The notes: generated by a model from the sequence alone, not told the origin. A stretch of 64,000 nucleotides of DNA from Natronococcus sp. AD-5 (GCF_030734285.1 NZ_CP132294.1:1674001-1738000); one strand, 5' to 3'; shown: positions 38,818-47,876, counted from the stretch's first letter. Translations and numbers: made by a program.

Positions 38818-40290
38818 TCATTCGTTTCGCACGGTGTTCGACGGCTCTCCCATCCGCGGAGAGCCCTGGAGGATACCGTGGAGACCGGTCAGCGGCTCGC
38901 CGACGCGGATTCCGTCCGACGTGATCTCGAACTCGCGAAGCGTCTGTTCGAAGCCGCCGGTCCGCTTCTTGAGCACGCCGATGACCTTCCGGAGGCTCCC
39001 GTCCATCTCGACGTAACTGACGAACGCGATGTTGTCGGCGATGTAGCTGATCTGGTTGTTCGTCGCCGCGGAGATGCCGGTAATTTCCGTGATTTCGTTC
39101 GTAACCAGTACCGTTACGCCCTGGTTTTTCAGGTACCGCGTCAGGGCGTGGAGCTTTCGGATGAGGACGCGCTCCTGACCCTGGATGGAGATCGTGTAGC
39201 CGTCGATCCCGTCGATCATCACGATATCCGTGTCCTGCTCCTCGACCTGCTGTTTGACCATGTGGGCGAACTCCTCGCTGGAGAGGGTGAGGGGCTCGAC
39301 CTCCGTCACCGAAAGCGTGCCCTCTTCGCACATCCGTGAGACGGGAATGCCGATCGACTCGGAGCGGTGCGTGAACGTCTCCATATTTTCTTCGAACAGG
39401 TATATCGACGAGTTCAGCCCCTCCTTGGCGGCCTGCGTCAGCAGCTGCGTTCCGGTCGTCGTCTTGCCGGCCCCCGTCGGACCGCTGATGAACGTCACGG
39501 TGCGGTGGTCGAAGCCGCCGCCGAGCAGTTCGTCGAGCTTATCGATGCCGGAGTGAACGCGCTGGGGATCGAACGAGTTCTTTTGTTGTTCGGGGATGAG
39601 ACTCGGGAAGATCTCGAGCCCGTTGCTGCGGATCTCCATCCCGTGATCTCCACTCATCTGCCCGAGCGCGCGGTGTTTCGTCGCCTTGATCCGACGACCG
39701 CCCTCGCCGCGAGCCAGTTCGATGATGCCGTCGCTGAGCGATCGAAGCTCCGTGTCGTACTCCGGATCGGAGTTGAGCGTCGCCGTCACGGCGACGGTGA
39801 TCTCGTGCTGTTTGAGAAACCGCATGAACGCCAGGATCCGTTTCCGGAACTGGTACTCGTTCGCCTCGACGTACCGGAGTTGCGAGATGGGATCGACGAC
39901 GACGCGCGACGGATCGATCTCCTCGATCGCCTCGTGAATCTTCTGCGTGTAGCGGTCGCGCTCGAGGTCGCTGGGCTCGACCAGATCGTAGGAATCGTCT
40001 TCGGTAAAGAAGTCGGACTCGGGACCGAGGTCGAGAAACTCGGCGTCGCTGATATCGATATTGACTGCGAACCCGTTCGCGAGTATCTCTCTCCGAGATT
40101 CCTCCCCGTGGATAAACAGAACGGTCTCGTCGTTCTTCAGCCCCTCTTCGAGAAAGTGCATCCCTAGCAGCGTTTTCCCGGTACCCGGCTGTCCGTGGAC
40201 GAGATACATTCGACCCTCGACGAACCCTCCGTGAAGGATCTCGTCCAGGCCGTTGATCCCGCTGTTTATCGGAGTAATGTTGGATGCCAC
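38818..40290 (-). CDS. KaiC-domain ATPase with two KaiC modules
   Basis: A 490-residue RecA-like protein with two KaiC domains. The first has the P-loop [11 protein letters not shown] (about residues 34-44) and catalytic Glu-Glu in GEESRRE. The second has [11 protein letters not shown] (about 270-280) and the matching acidic segment in FEENME. The layout is that of KaiC/CirA-type proteins, though neither KaiA nor KaiB is nearby. Such archaeal proteins act in signalling and in switching cell states. The histidine kinase directly downstream suggests a KaiC-kinase signalling pair. Confidence 0.9.
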   Translation of the reverse strand: MASNITPINSGINGLDEILHGGFVEGRMYLVHGQPGTGKTLLGMHFLEEGLKNDETVLFIHGEESRREILANGFAVNIDISDAEFLDLGPESDFFTEDDSYDLVEPSDLERDRYTQKIHEAIEEIDPSRVVVDPISQLRYVEANEYQFRKRILAFMRFLKQHEITVAVTATLNSDPEYDTELRSLSDGIIELARGEGGRRIKATKHRALGQMSGDHGMEIRSNGLEIFPSLIPEQQKNSFDPQRVHSGIDKLDELLGGGFDHRTVTFISGPTGAGKTTTGTQLLTQAAKEGLNSSIYLFEENMETFTHRSESIGIPVSRMCEEGTLSVTEVEPLTLSSEEFAHMVKQQVEEQDTDIVMIDGIDGYTISIQGQERVLIRKLHALTRYLKNQGVTVLVTNEITEITGISAATNNQISYIADNIAFVSYVEMDGSLRKVIGVLKKRTGGFEQTLREFEITSDGIRVGEPLTGLHGILQGSPRMGEPSNTVRNE

Positions 40291-40549
40291 ATTCGTCTCA
40301 CACGAAATAGGAAGTTATTAATCAATTGATTCCCCGACAGCAATTCGTTGCCGTTAGGGTCGAACCCGACGAATGTCACTCGTACTGACCCGGTTGCTGT
40401 GGCCGCCTGTCAGTCGCGGACGCGCCCGGCGATCACGGTCCGTTCGAGAGCGGCGGACGGTTCGCCGCCTCCGCTCGTCTCGCCGCGGTCACCACGGCCT
40501 GACGTCACGTTACGTACACTTTTGTGCGTACCGTGTGTACCGTTGACGC

Positions 40550-41617
40550 ATGCGAGCTGCAGTCTTGAAAGATCACGGCGAACCGCTCGAGATCGAGGCC
40601 GTCGACTATCCGGAACCCGGTCCGGACCAGGTCGTCGTCGAGACGGAAGCCTGCGGGGTCTGCCGGAGCGACTGGCACGCCTGGCAGGGCGACTGGGGAT
40701 GGGTCGGCGCGCAGGCGCCGCCGGGTCAGATCCTCGGCCACGAATCGGCGGGAATCGTCGCCGCGGTCGGCGACGGCGTCGAGACGCTCGAGGAGGGCGA
40801 CCGCGTTACCGTCCCGTTCCACCTCGCCGACGGGAGCTGTCCGCACTGTCGCGCCGGTCGAGCGAACGTCTGCGAGACGGTGATCCCCCTTGGCTTCACG
40901 AGCGCCTCCCCCGGCGCGTTCGCCGAGGCGTTTCCCGTCAGGGAAGCCGACTTCAACTGCGTCGAACTCCCCGACGACGTCGAGTTCGCGGAGATGGCCG
41001 GTCTCGGCTGTCGGTTCATGACGGCGTATCACGCGCTCGCCGACCGGGCGAATCTCCGACCCGGAGACTGGGTCGCCGTCCACGGCTGCGGCGGGGTCGG
41101 GCTCTCGGCAGTTCACATCGCTGACGCGCTCGGCGCCCACCCGATCGCCGTCGACGTCCGGGAGGACAAACTCGAACGCGCGCGCGAACTCGGCGCGGTC
41201 GAAACCGTCAACGCCGCCGACGCCGAGAACCCGGCCAGCGAGGTGAAAGCGCTCGCCGACGGCGGCGCGGACGTCTCGATCGACGCGCTCGGAATCGCCG
41301 AGACCTGTCGGAACTCGATCGGCAGCCTCGGCAAGCGGGGCAGCCACGTCCAGGTAGGGTTGACCACCGGCGAGGAGGGCGGCGAGATCTCCCTCCCGGT
41401 CGACGCGATGACGATGCAGGAGATCGACTTCCACGGCTCGTTCGGAATGCCGCTCGTTCGCTACGAAGAACTGTTTACGCTGATCGCACAGGGGACGCTC
41501 GAGCCGAGCGAGATCGTCGGCGAGACGCTGTCGCTCGAGGAACTCCCGGAAACGCTGGCCTCGATGGACGACTACGAGACGATCGGCATTCCGGTGGTGA
41601 CGGAGTTCGGGAACTGA
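40550..41617 (+). CDS. zinc-dependent alcohol dehydrogenase family protein
   Basis: A 355-residue medium-chain dehydrogenase. It has the catalytic zinc Cys in CGVCRSDWHAW, GHESAGIV, a structural-zinc-like lobe and the nucleotide-binding GCGGVGLSAVHIA. In the structural zinc lobe the first of four usual Cys is Asp (DGSCPHCRAGRANVC), as in some relatives. The loss of a clear NADP-specific residue pattern leaves the cofactor open. Substrate is uncertain. It has its own promoter region; the ATG is preceded by GTACACTTTTGTGCGTACC. Confidence 0.88.
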   Translation: MRAAVLKDHGEPLEIEAVDYPEPGPDQVVVETEACGVCRSDWHAWQGDWGWVGAQAPPGQILGHESAGIVAAVGDGVETLEEGDRVTVPFHLADGSCPHCRAGRANVCETVIPLGFTSASPGAFAEAFPVREADFNCVELPDDVEFAEMAGLGCRFMTAYHALADRANLRPGDWVAVHGCGGVGLSAVHIADALGAHPIAVDVREDKLERARELGAVETVNAADAENPASEVKALADGGADVSIDALGIAETCRNSIGSLGKRGSHVQVGLTTGEEGGEISLPVDAMTMQEIDFHGSFGMPLVRYEELFTLIAQGTLEPSEIVGETLSLEELPETLASMDDYETIGIPVVTEFGN

Positions 41618-42553
41618 ACGACGGACGAACGACCGCCGGTCCCTTAGCTGAAAGTCGGTGAGTTGAATCGGTGGACGGTTTCAGCGGACGTGACGAACAC
41701 GAACAAGTACAGCCGTCGGGAGCGGTTCGGAAACCCGGGTGGGGGCGGGAGCCCACCCTGGCGTGAGAGACATGAGCGTACTCGAAGCGGGGGCGAGTCC
41801 ACTTCCGAGCGATCCGGGCACGAACGCACGCAATCGGCCGGTCAGCACGTTGGTGTCTGGGCCGAACGCGTACCCGGCGGGGTTTCATCCCCGCAGGTGA
41901 GCAATCGAGCGAGTGCTCCATTGTTATGCGCTAACTTGACGCCGAATAGTACCAGCAAACTATCGACAGGGGGCGTGTAACGACGCCGTAGCACCCGGCT
42001 ACGATCCGGTTTTGGCCCCGAACGGTCCCGCTAAAAGCACGCTCGTGTGCGACGTTCGATCCGCCGGTCGGCACGCCGGATCGAGGAGCGGAAGAACGGC
42101 GCGATCGGATCGTTTTCGCGGTTCGACGATCAGCGCGCCCCGATGACGTCTTCCGGGAGGGAGCGACTACACGACTCTCGACCCCGTTGCAGAGTCGCTT
42201 GTCGCCCCCTGATCGACGGTGATAGTACGCTCGCGATCGCCTCGGAACCGGGGCGATCACGAACCGGCGGACGGCCGTCCGGAAGCCTGTCACTATCGGG
42301 TCGTTCCTCTGTGGTGGAGTGTCGGTTGTTCGGTAACTAATCCGATCGCTTCGGAACGGAACGATATCGCCGTCGTCACGCGGTTATGACGTATTTACTC
42401 GACGTTCGTGAGGAGACATCGATGCACGATCGGTCGCCCCAACCGATTCGATCGTCCGCGTTCAACTGACTGACAAGTAAGACCATCATAGATCAGTTCT
42501 CCCCCGAGATTACAAGCCGGATAACTACAACCGGTCGTCGCCACCTCACCGAT
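41618..42553. other. gene-free stretch rich in hairpins
   Basis: No protein gene of native composition is seen in 936 bases. Its first half (about 41710-42005) holds a series of perfect or nearly perfect hairpins: GGGTGGG/CCCACCC, CGGCC/GGCCG, GCGGGG-TTTCAT-CCCCGC and CGTAGC-ACCCG-GCTACG. The second half is unstructured to the eye. This may be a small RNA gene or a degraded insertion-sequence end. Confidence 0.5.
41720..42003 (+). ncRNA. candidate structured RNA
   Basis: At least four separate hairpins occur in order within about 280 bases with no coding content. It does not match the features I know of haloarchaeal RNase P or 7S (SRP) RNA, so no known class is assigned. The strand is a guess: the hairpins are symmetric and could be read from either side. 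Confidence 0.25.
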
Positions 42554-42769
42554 ATGATCACCTGCGCCAACTGCGAGACACCCCAGTTCCTGCAGATCGT
42601 CCAGAGCCGCGTCTACTTCGAGGACGGAGAGATGATCAACGAAATCTCCGAGACCTACGAGTGCACGCTCTGCGGCGGAACCGGCCAGTACGCCTACGAC
42701 GAGGATCACGACGAGGAGAACGTCTCGGGAGAAGTCGAACTCACGACGGAACGGCCGAAGTTCGCCTGA
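42554..42769 (+). CDS. small zinc-ribbon protein
   Basis: A 71-residue protein, MITCANCETPQFLQIVQSRV onward, with CANC and CTLCGG knuckles 37 residues apart. The acidic tail and central beta-rich part fit a small zinc-ribbon domain. No assigned role. It sits directly before the gas vesicle cluster and is convergent with gvpM. Confidence 0.75.
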   Translation: MITCANCETPQFLQIVQSRVYFEDGEMINEISETYECTLCGGTGQYAYDEDHDEENVSGEVELTTERPKFA

Positions 42770-42841
42770 CCGCTGCCCTCGGACGAGGGCATCAGCGACA
42801 CCTCCGGCGGCGGTACCGACTCCAGATGAGCGAATGGTGAC

Positions 42842-43204
42842 TCACTCCGACGCCGTCTCGTCGTCTCCGTCCGACCTGTCGGCACGCTTCCGTCCCTCCG
42901 GGCGATCGACCGCGAACTCCTCCAGTTGCGCGATATCTTCGAGATCCTCGTCCGGATCGACCCGCTTCTTCCTCCTGCCGTACCGCCGCCGCTCGACCGC
43001 GCGGACTCGCCGGTCGGTGTCCCACTCCTCGAAGAGACCGTATTCGGTCATCGTCTCCATGCCGGCGATCGCGGCCGTGAGTTTGATGCCGACGAGCGGG
43101 ATCTCCGCGACGGAGACGATCACGTCAGCGCGGACGATGGCCCCGTCTCGGAGTAACACGTCCAGGACGTCGACGAACGTGTCCTCGTTCTTTTCCGGTT
43201 TCAT
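42842..43204 (-). CDS. gvpM: gas vesicle protein GvpM
   Basis: A 120-residue member of the GvpA/GvpJ/GvpM family: the conserved VDVLDVLLRDGAIVRADVIVSVAEIPLVGIKL then a variable, charged C-terminus. The family core is given here as VLDVLLRDGAIVRADVIVSV and EIPLVGIKL. Last gene of the gvpF-M operon and overlapping gvpL by four bases. GvpM is an accessory protein in gas vesicle nucleation. Identification as M rather than J rests on position and the short core. Confidence 0.85.
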   Translation of the reverse strand: MKPEKNEDTFVDVLDVLLRDGAIVRADVIVSVAEIPLVGIKLTAAIAGMETMTEYGLFEEWDTDRRVRAVERRRYGRRKKRVDPDEDLEDIAQLEEFAVDRPEGRKRADRSDGDDETASE

Positions 43205-44085
43205 GTGTCTTCGTTACCGCCCAGTTCGGGCGCGAACGTGTACGGCGGCCACGGTCCGCTGAACCGGACCTCGAGCCCGGGCGCCGCCGCGACGTCGTCG
43301 AGGACCGAGCCGATGGCCCCCTCGTCTTCTTCGTGGGCGAGCAGAGTGAGGCGGCAGAGCGTCTCGCCGTCGGTCGCCTCCGAGCCGGCGACGGTGCCGA
43401 CGGCCGCGTTCGGCGACCGCTCGAGCGCGTGAACCTCGCGGCTGACGTCCGCGAGCCGCCCCTGGAGGTCGTCGGACAGCGACTCCCGGCGCGCTCGCTG
43501 GAGTTCCGTGAGGCGCTGCTCGTACTGCTTCTCGAGGAGGAATCCTTCGCCCTCTCCGGCGTCGTCGATCTTCGCGTCCAGTTCGCGCAGCCGCTCGTCG
43601 CGCTCGAGCAGCGCCTCGTCGCCGATCGGCTCGGTTTCGACGACCTCGACGCGATACTCCCAGTGGGCCGCGAGTTCCGTCAACGCCCGCTCGAGCGTCG
43701 CCGACTCCTCGCGGAGCCACTCGCGAACGTCGTCGTCGTCGCCGCGCAGGATCGTGTCGAACTGGAACGGGATCGGCGTGCCGAAGGTCTCCCCGGCCTC
43801 GTCGACGACGGTCTGGTGTCGGACGAGCCACCGCTTGACCTGGGTGAGGTCCGCGGAGTCGTAGATCTCGTCGCAGGCGTGAACGACCGCGCCGATGCCG
43901 TCGACGGCGACGATCGAGACGGGTTCGCCGTCGACGCCGTCGGTCTCGAAGTCGGCGCCCTCGTCGGCCCGGACGATACAGTAGAGGTACCGCCCCTCGT
44001 CGATGTCCGGCGCCCCCGCGTCCAGTTCGTCGATCTCCTCGAGGTCCTCGAGGTCGGTTTCGGGATCGCCGGCGTCGGCCGTCAC
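43201..44085 (-). CDS. gvpL: gas vesicle protein GvpL
   Basis: A 294-residue GvpL/GvpF-family protein. It starts with an acidic leader, then GRYLYCIVRADEG, the family opening, and ends near PWPPYTFAPEL, matching the GPFAPYSFV block of GvpF. A long helical middle with charged heptads lies between. GvpL acts at gas vesicle nucleation with other accessory proteins. It overlaps gvpK and gvpM by four bases each. Confidence 0.92.
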   Translation of the reverse strand: MTADAGDPETDLEDLEEIDELDAGAPDIDEGRYLYCIVRADEGADFETDGVDGEPVSIVAVDGIGAVVHACDEIYDSADLTQVKRWLVRHQTVVDEAGETFGTPIPFQFDTILRGDDDDVREWLREESATLERALTELAAHWEYRVEVVETEPIGDEALLERDERLRELDAKIDDAGEGEGFLLEKQYEQRLTELQRARRESLSDDLQGRLADVSREVHALERSPNAAVGTVAGSEATDGETLCRLTLLAHEEDEGAIGSVLDDVAAAPGLEVRFSGPWPPYTFAPELGGNEDT

Positions 44086-44426
44086 TCCTCGTCACCTCCG
44101 AACACGGAATAGCCGGGTTTTCGGTACGCGGCCGGATCCGCATCGAGCCGTTCGATCGCGTCCGTGACCAGACCGTCCAGGTCTCCCCGGAGGTCATCGA
44201 CGCCGTCCTCGATCCCCTCGTCGCGCTTGAGCTGGTCGATCTCCGCTTCGATGGTCGACAGCTGGCGACCGAGGCGTTCGATCTCCTCGTCCGTGAGGTT
44301 ACCCGATTCCATGCGACGGACGGCCTCGCGCTCGAGCGTCTCGATGAGGATTTCGACGACGCTGATGACGAGGGTCATGAGCCCGTCGCGCGCGTCCTCG
44401 CCGTCGCCGACGTCGATCGCCGTCAT
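44082..44426 (-). CDS. gvpK: gas vesicle protein GvpK
   Basis: A 114-residue helical protein with the GvpK pattern GLMTLVISVVEILIETLERE AVRRM, here GLMTLVISVVEILIETLERE then AVRRMESGNL, followed by TDEEIERLGRQL. Minor gas vesicle component. Its start and end each overlap the neighbouring genes by four bases. Confidence 0.93.
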   Translation of the reverse strand: MTAIDVGDGEDARDGLMTLVISVVEILIETLEREAVRRMESGNLTDEEIERLGRQLSTIEAEIDQLKRDEGIEDGVDDLRGDLDGLVTDAIERLDADPAAYRKPGYSVFGGDEE

Positions 44427-44839
44427 CCGCCGGTCTCCTCCGCTTCGGGTGCGGTCGCTTCGTCCTCGTTCTCACCCTCGTTCGACTCGCTCTCCGCCTC
44501 GTCTTCGCGGTCGCCGTCTTCCTCTTCCTCGGGGTTGGGCGTGACGTTGACGCCGCGCGTCGGATCGATCGCCGGCTTGGGCCGCTCCATCTCCGCGAGT
44601 TCGGGTTCGTCGACGGCCTTGGCGAGCCGTCGCATATCCGTCCCTTCGGGGAATTCGAGGCCGTACTTCGCCGCGGTCTCGAACGAGGCGATGGCGGCCC
44701 GAACCTGAATGCCGAGCAGTTGCGTGTCGCCGATCGAGACGGCGATGTCCGCGTTGATGACGATCCCCTTGTCGAGCAGCATCTCGACGACCTCCGCGAG
44801 GTCGGCCTTCTGTCGGCTGGGCTGGAACTCGTCAACCAC
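44423..44839 (-). CDS. gvpJ: gas vesicle protein GvpJ
   Basis: A GvpA-like minor structural protein, about 138 residues from the chosen start. The core is ADLAEVVEMLLDKGIVINAD, then IAVSIGDTQLLGIQVRAAIASFETAA, given here in pieces: IAVSIGDTQLLG and IQVRAAIASFETAA. The C-terminus is a long Glu/Asp/Asn tail. The GTG at 44839 (MVDEFQPSRQ) is chosen because GAGGTGA, a good Shine-Dalgarno, lies just ahead; a TTG at 44974 would add a basic 45-residue segment foreign to the family. Overlaps gvpK by four bases. Confidence 0.88.
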   Translation of the reverse strand: MVDEFQPSRQKADLAEVVEMLLDKGIVINADIAVSIGDTQLLGIQVRAAIASFETAAKYGLEFPEGTDMRRLAKAVDEPELAEMERPKPAIDPTRGVNVTPNPEEEEDGDREDEAESESNEGENEDEATAPEAEETGG

Positions 44840-44976
44840 GGCACTCACCTCGCCCGGGCCCGCGGGGATCGCGGATCGGCCGTCGATCCGCCCGCGTCGG
44901 GTTCGATCCGCGGGCGGCGCCGCTCGCGGGTCTCGAGGCGGTCGTCGCCCGCTCTTCTCGTCGGCTGGATGCAAAG

Positions 44977-45897
44977 TTACTCATTGTTCTGTTTTCGTTT
45001 TTCTCGCTCGATTTCGAACCGCCGGCCGTAGATGCGCTCGAGAGCCGGCGCCGTCGAGAGCTTTACCTGCTGCGGGACGGTCGAGTGGCGCGCCCCGCCG
45101 CCGAGATCGCGCCTGTTCGTCGCCATCGTCGACACCGCCGTCGGGTTCCGGGAGGACGGACTCGTGTCCTGGCGGCGCATCTTCTCGCGGTTCGTCTCGT
45201 ACAGCTTCTCGAACTTCTCGTGGGTCACGAGTAGCGCGTCCCGGAAAGCGTCGATCCCTTCCATCGCCTGCTGCTGGATGAACGTCTGGTAGGCTTCGGG
45301 ATCGTTCTCGATGTCGGGTTTGCCCAACGCCTCTTTGGCGGCGTCCGCCGCGTCCATACCCGTCTCGATCAGCTCGTCGCCATCGTCGCCGCCGAGCAGC
45401 TCGCCGCCCTCGTCGGCGACCGCTGAAGCGGTCTTCTCGACCACGCTGGCGTCCTCGCTCTCGTCCGCGAGGTCGTCGACCGCGTCCTCGAGTTCGCGCT
45501 TCTCCTCCCAGATCTCGCCCAGGTCCGTCGCGTTCCACGCGTTCAGCAGGTCGATCGCCTGGAACACCTGCGTGAAGTCGACGACGTCGCCGGCACCCGT
45601 CTCCTCGTCCGTCAGCGCGTCCGGGACCTCGCCCGTTTCGATCGCCTCGAGCAACTCGCTGCCGTCGACGGCCTCGGGAAGTTCGCTCAGGTCCAGCGCC
45701 TCGATCAGTTCTCCGGTCTCCCGAGCGACCCGCGCGAGGGTGTCGACGTCGCCCAGCAGCGACTCGAGTTCGCCGTCTCCGAGTTCCTCGAGGTCGTCGG
45801 CGTCGCCGAGGGAATCCGCGACGTTTTCGAGCGCGGTCTCCGCCTCCGACAGCAGCTCCGCGAACGTCTCGTCGGCGCCGTCGTTCGCGTCGGTCAT
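44977..45897 (-). CDS. acidic protein in the gvpI position, GvpI-like only at its C-terminus
   Basis: A 306-residue protein between gvpH and gvpJ, the place of gvpI. Known GvpI proteins are small and basic. Here residues 1-250 are acidic and helical (for example GELIEALDLSELPEAVDGSE), with repeated Glu/Asp/Leu helices. Only the last 55 residues are basic: RRDLGGGARHSTVPQQVKLS then APALERIYGRRFEIEREKRK. That tail may be the GvpI-equivalent part. It overlaps gvpH by four bases. It could be a fusion of GvpI with an acidic scaffold, or an unrelated protein. Confidence 0.65.
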   Translation of the reverse strand: MTDANDGADETFAELLSEAETALENVADSLGDADDLEELGDGELESLLGDVDTLARVARETGELIEALDLSELPEAVDGSELLEAIETGEVPDALTDEETGAGDVVDFTQVFQAIDLLNAWNATDLGEIWEEKRELEDAVDDLADESEDASVVEKTASAVADEGGELLGGDDGDELIETGMDAADAAKEALGKPDIENDPEAYQTFIQQQAMEGIDAFRDALLVTHEKFEKLYETNREKMRRQDTSPSSRNPTAVSTMATNRRDLGGGARHSTVPQQVKLSTAPALERIYGRRFEIEREKRKQNNE

Positions 45898-46439
45898 CGG
45901 TCATCACCCCCCGAGGTCGCCGAGTCCGGCTCGCTTTCGGGTTCGATCGTCACGGTGAGCACGCCGTTCTTGATCGTCGCGTCGACAGTTCTGTCGCGCC
46001 AGGGGACGTCGACCCGGTCGAGCTCGCTCCCTGAGACGGCGACGACGAGCGTCGAGTCGTCGAACCCGACGGTGACATCCTCCGAGTCGGCCCCGGCGAC
46101 GTCGGCCGTGACGACCAGTTCGTCGTCGTAGACGTTCGCGGTCAGGTGATGCGAGTCCGACTGCGTCCGGCGACGGCGTCGCTTTCGCGGTCGTTCGGCG
46201 ACGCCGTCGGTCTCGTCGCCGGACCGGATCGAATCGAACGAGCCGCCGCTCGAGCGATCGAGCCCGGTGTCGACGGAGATGTTGTAGTCGAGCGTCGTGC
46301 GATCACCGCGCCGGCGCCCCGATACCGATCCCTCGTTGCGCTCGAGTCGCTCGAGCGCCGAGAGCAGGGTCGTGAGCCAGTGCGTCTCGTCGCGGTCGTC
46401 GCCCGATTCGTTCGGATTGTCGGCTGGATTGTCACTCAT
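45894..46439 (-). CDS. gvpH: gas vesicle protein GvpH (Hsp20-like)
   Basis: A 181-residue protein starting MSDNPADNPNESGDD. The N-terminal half is acidic and Ser/Arg-rich; the C-terminal 80 residues are a small heat-shock (alpha-crystallin) domain (SHHLTANVYDDELVVTADVAG through NGVLTVTIEPES). GvpH is thought to keep gas vesicle proteins soluble. The start overlaps the stop of gvpG by one base (TAATG), fixing both. Confidence 0.9.
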   Translation of the reverse strand: MSDNPADNPNESGDDRDETHWLTTLLSALERLERNEGSVSGRRRGDRTTLDYNISVDTGLDRSSGGSFDSIRSGDETDGVAERPRKRRRRRTQSDSHHLTANVYDDELVVTADVAGADSEDVTVGFDDSTLVVAVSGSELDRVDVPWRDRTVDATIKNGVLTVTIEPESEPDSATSGGDDR

Positions 46440-46693
46440 TATCGTTTCACCTCCACGCGGCCGCTCGAGAACCGCTCGTGGACCTCGCGAGCGATCTCGA
46501 TCTCTTCCTCGAGTTCTTCTTTGCGGCGCCGGTACTCCTCCTCGGAGCGCTCGCCGAGTTCGTACAGCAGTTGGTTCTCCTTGAGCCGGTCCTCGAGCGC
46601 GTTCAGGTCGTACAGTTCGTCGAGCGCGATCGAGTGGAGCGCGTCGACGATGCCGACGAACGGTCGAAACAGGAGGTCGTCGAGGACGAACAT
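46439..46693 (-). CDS. gvpG: gas vesicle protein GvpG
   Basis: An 84-residue helical protein: MFVLDDLLFRPFVGIVDALH then the coiled-coil segment RSEEEYRRRKEELEEEIEIA. Matches GvpG in length and pattern. It starts 12 bases after gvpF and is coupled to gvpH. Confidence 0.93.
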   Translation of the reverse strand: MFVLDDLLFRPFVGIVDALHSIALDELYDLNALEDRLKENQLLYELGERSEEEYRRRKEELEEEIEIAREVHERFSSGRVEVKR

Positions 46694-46705
46694 GGCTCTC
46701 TCGGC

Positions 46706-47335
46706 TCACCCCTGGGCTCCGATCTTGACGTTGACGAAGCTGTACGGCGCGAACGGCCCCGTATACTGGAACATGAGTTCGTCGCCGTACTCCTCTTCGA
46801 GGGCGGCGACCGCGTCGTCGAATTCCTCCTGGTCGTCTTTGTCGACGAGGTACGATCGGTTGAACACGAGTCGATCGCTGAACAGGTCGTCCGGGACCGA
46901 TTGCGCGGCGATCGGCTCGAGTTCGTCCGCGACGGCCTCGGCGATCGCCTCCCGATCGACGTCGGCGTCCTCCTCGCGAACGAGTTTGAGGCCGAGTTCG
47001 ATCTTGCCCTCGATGTCCCGCAGGGCGCGTCTGAACGCCGGCTGCGCGCCGCGCAGGACGTTCTTCAGCTCCCGGTCGCCCTCGAAGGCCATCCCGAACT
47101 GCATCGGGACGATCGTCTGCCCGCCGTCGTACTCCATGATCTCCCTGAGGACGTCGTCGTGGAGTTGGGCGTCCTCGTCGGTCTCTTCCGGTTCGGTCGT
47201 GTCGATGTCGGAGACGACCGCCCCGTACCGTCGATGGGTGACGGTGTAGACGCGGTCGGCACCGGCGACGGCGTCGGTATCGAACTCGACGTCGTCGCTG
47301 GCTTCGATCACGCCGTAGACGTACCTGTGACTCAC
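46706..47335 (-). CDS. gvpF: gas vesicle protein GvpF
   Basis: A 209-residue GvpF/L-family protein, with the opening HRYVYGVIEASDD, IVPMQFGMAFEGD in the middle and YTGPFAPYSFVNVKIG near the end. A structural accessory protein of the vesicle. First gene of the minus-strand operon, divergent from gvpA across a 242-base control region. Confidence 0.94.
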   Translation of the reverse strand: MSHRYVYGVIEASDDVEFDTDAVAGADRVYTVTHRRYGAVVSDIDTTEPEETDEDAQLHDDVLREIMEYDGGQTIVPMQFGMAFEGDRELKNVLRGAQPAFRRALRDIEGKIELGLKLVREEDADVDREAIAEAVADELEPIAAQSVPDDLFSDRLVFNRSYLVDKDDQEEFDDAVAALEEEYGDELMFQYTGPFAPYSFVNVKIGAQG

Positions 47336-47577
47336 GAGCGGATCGCCCTCCGTTCCACTGTTCGTGGGCGTAACCGTACGTCTCGTCTACGTGGGATGCG
47401 TATCAGTGTCATAGGAGTTCGAGATGAGGGCCGGTAAGGCGAACGACTCTTGAGTACAATTCGGCAGCCGCGCGCGTTACCGTGGTGCTTGCAGTAGCAG
47501 CCTCGGTTCCTTATCCGAAAACGTGCATCAGGCTTGCAGTAGCAGCGACAGCCGTGTTACCCATCGGTGCGCAACGT
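47336..47577. promoter_or_regulatory. divergent control region of the gas vesicle operons
   Basis: The only space between the gvpF-M and gvpA-N-O operons, so it holds both promoters. A 14-base direct repeat, GCTTGCAGTAGCAG, occurs at 47487-47500 and 47532-47545, a 45-base period (about four helical turns). No match to the GvpE-responsive element described for other haloarchaea was recognised. Confidence 0.65.
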
Positions 47578-47871
47578 ATGAACGCTATGCCATCTCAACG
47601 AAGACCCGACTCCTCGAGTCTCGCGGAAGTACTGGACCGCGTCCTCGACAAGGGCGTCGTCATCGACGTCTGGGCCCGCATCTCGGTCGTCGGGATCGAA
47701 CTGCTGACGATCGAAGCTCGGGTCGTCGTCGCCTCCGTCGACACCTTCCTCCACTACGCGGAGGAGATCGCAAAAATTGAGCAGGCGACGGCGGAGGGCG
47801 ATATCGAGGATCTCGAGGAACTCGAGATCGAAGAGCGAGCCGAATCCTCGCCACAGTCCGCCTCCGAGTAA
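47578..47871 (+). CDS. gvpA: gas vesicle protein GvpA
   Basis: The main gas vesicle shell protein. The core is nearly identical to the Halobacterium protein: [20 protein letters not shown] then [20 protein letters not shown] and [17 protein letters not shown]. The C-terminus is longer and more acidic than usual ([20 protein letters not shown]). Two starts are possible, ATG at 47578 or at 47587 ([10 protein letters not shown]); the second is closer to known GvpA lengths. First gene of the plus-strand operon. Confidence 0.95.
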   Translation: MNAMPSQRRPDSSSLAEVLDRVLDKGVVIDVWARISVVGIELLTIEARVVVASVDTFLHYAEEIAKIEQATAEGDIEDLEELEIEERAESSPQSASE

Positions 47872-47876
47872 CCGAC

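Noticed and set aside
41663-41980. A 105-codon open frame in the hairpin-rich interval
   Set aside because: Ser/Arg/Gly-rich product without the acidic bias of this proteome; the DNA is better explained by RNA structure or an insertion remnant.
47482-47577. An N-terminal extension of GvpA of 32 residues that looks like a signal peptide
   Set aside because: GvpA proteins have no such extension, and the bases include the direct repeats of the promoter region.
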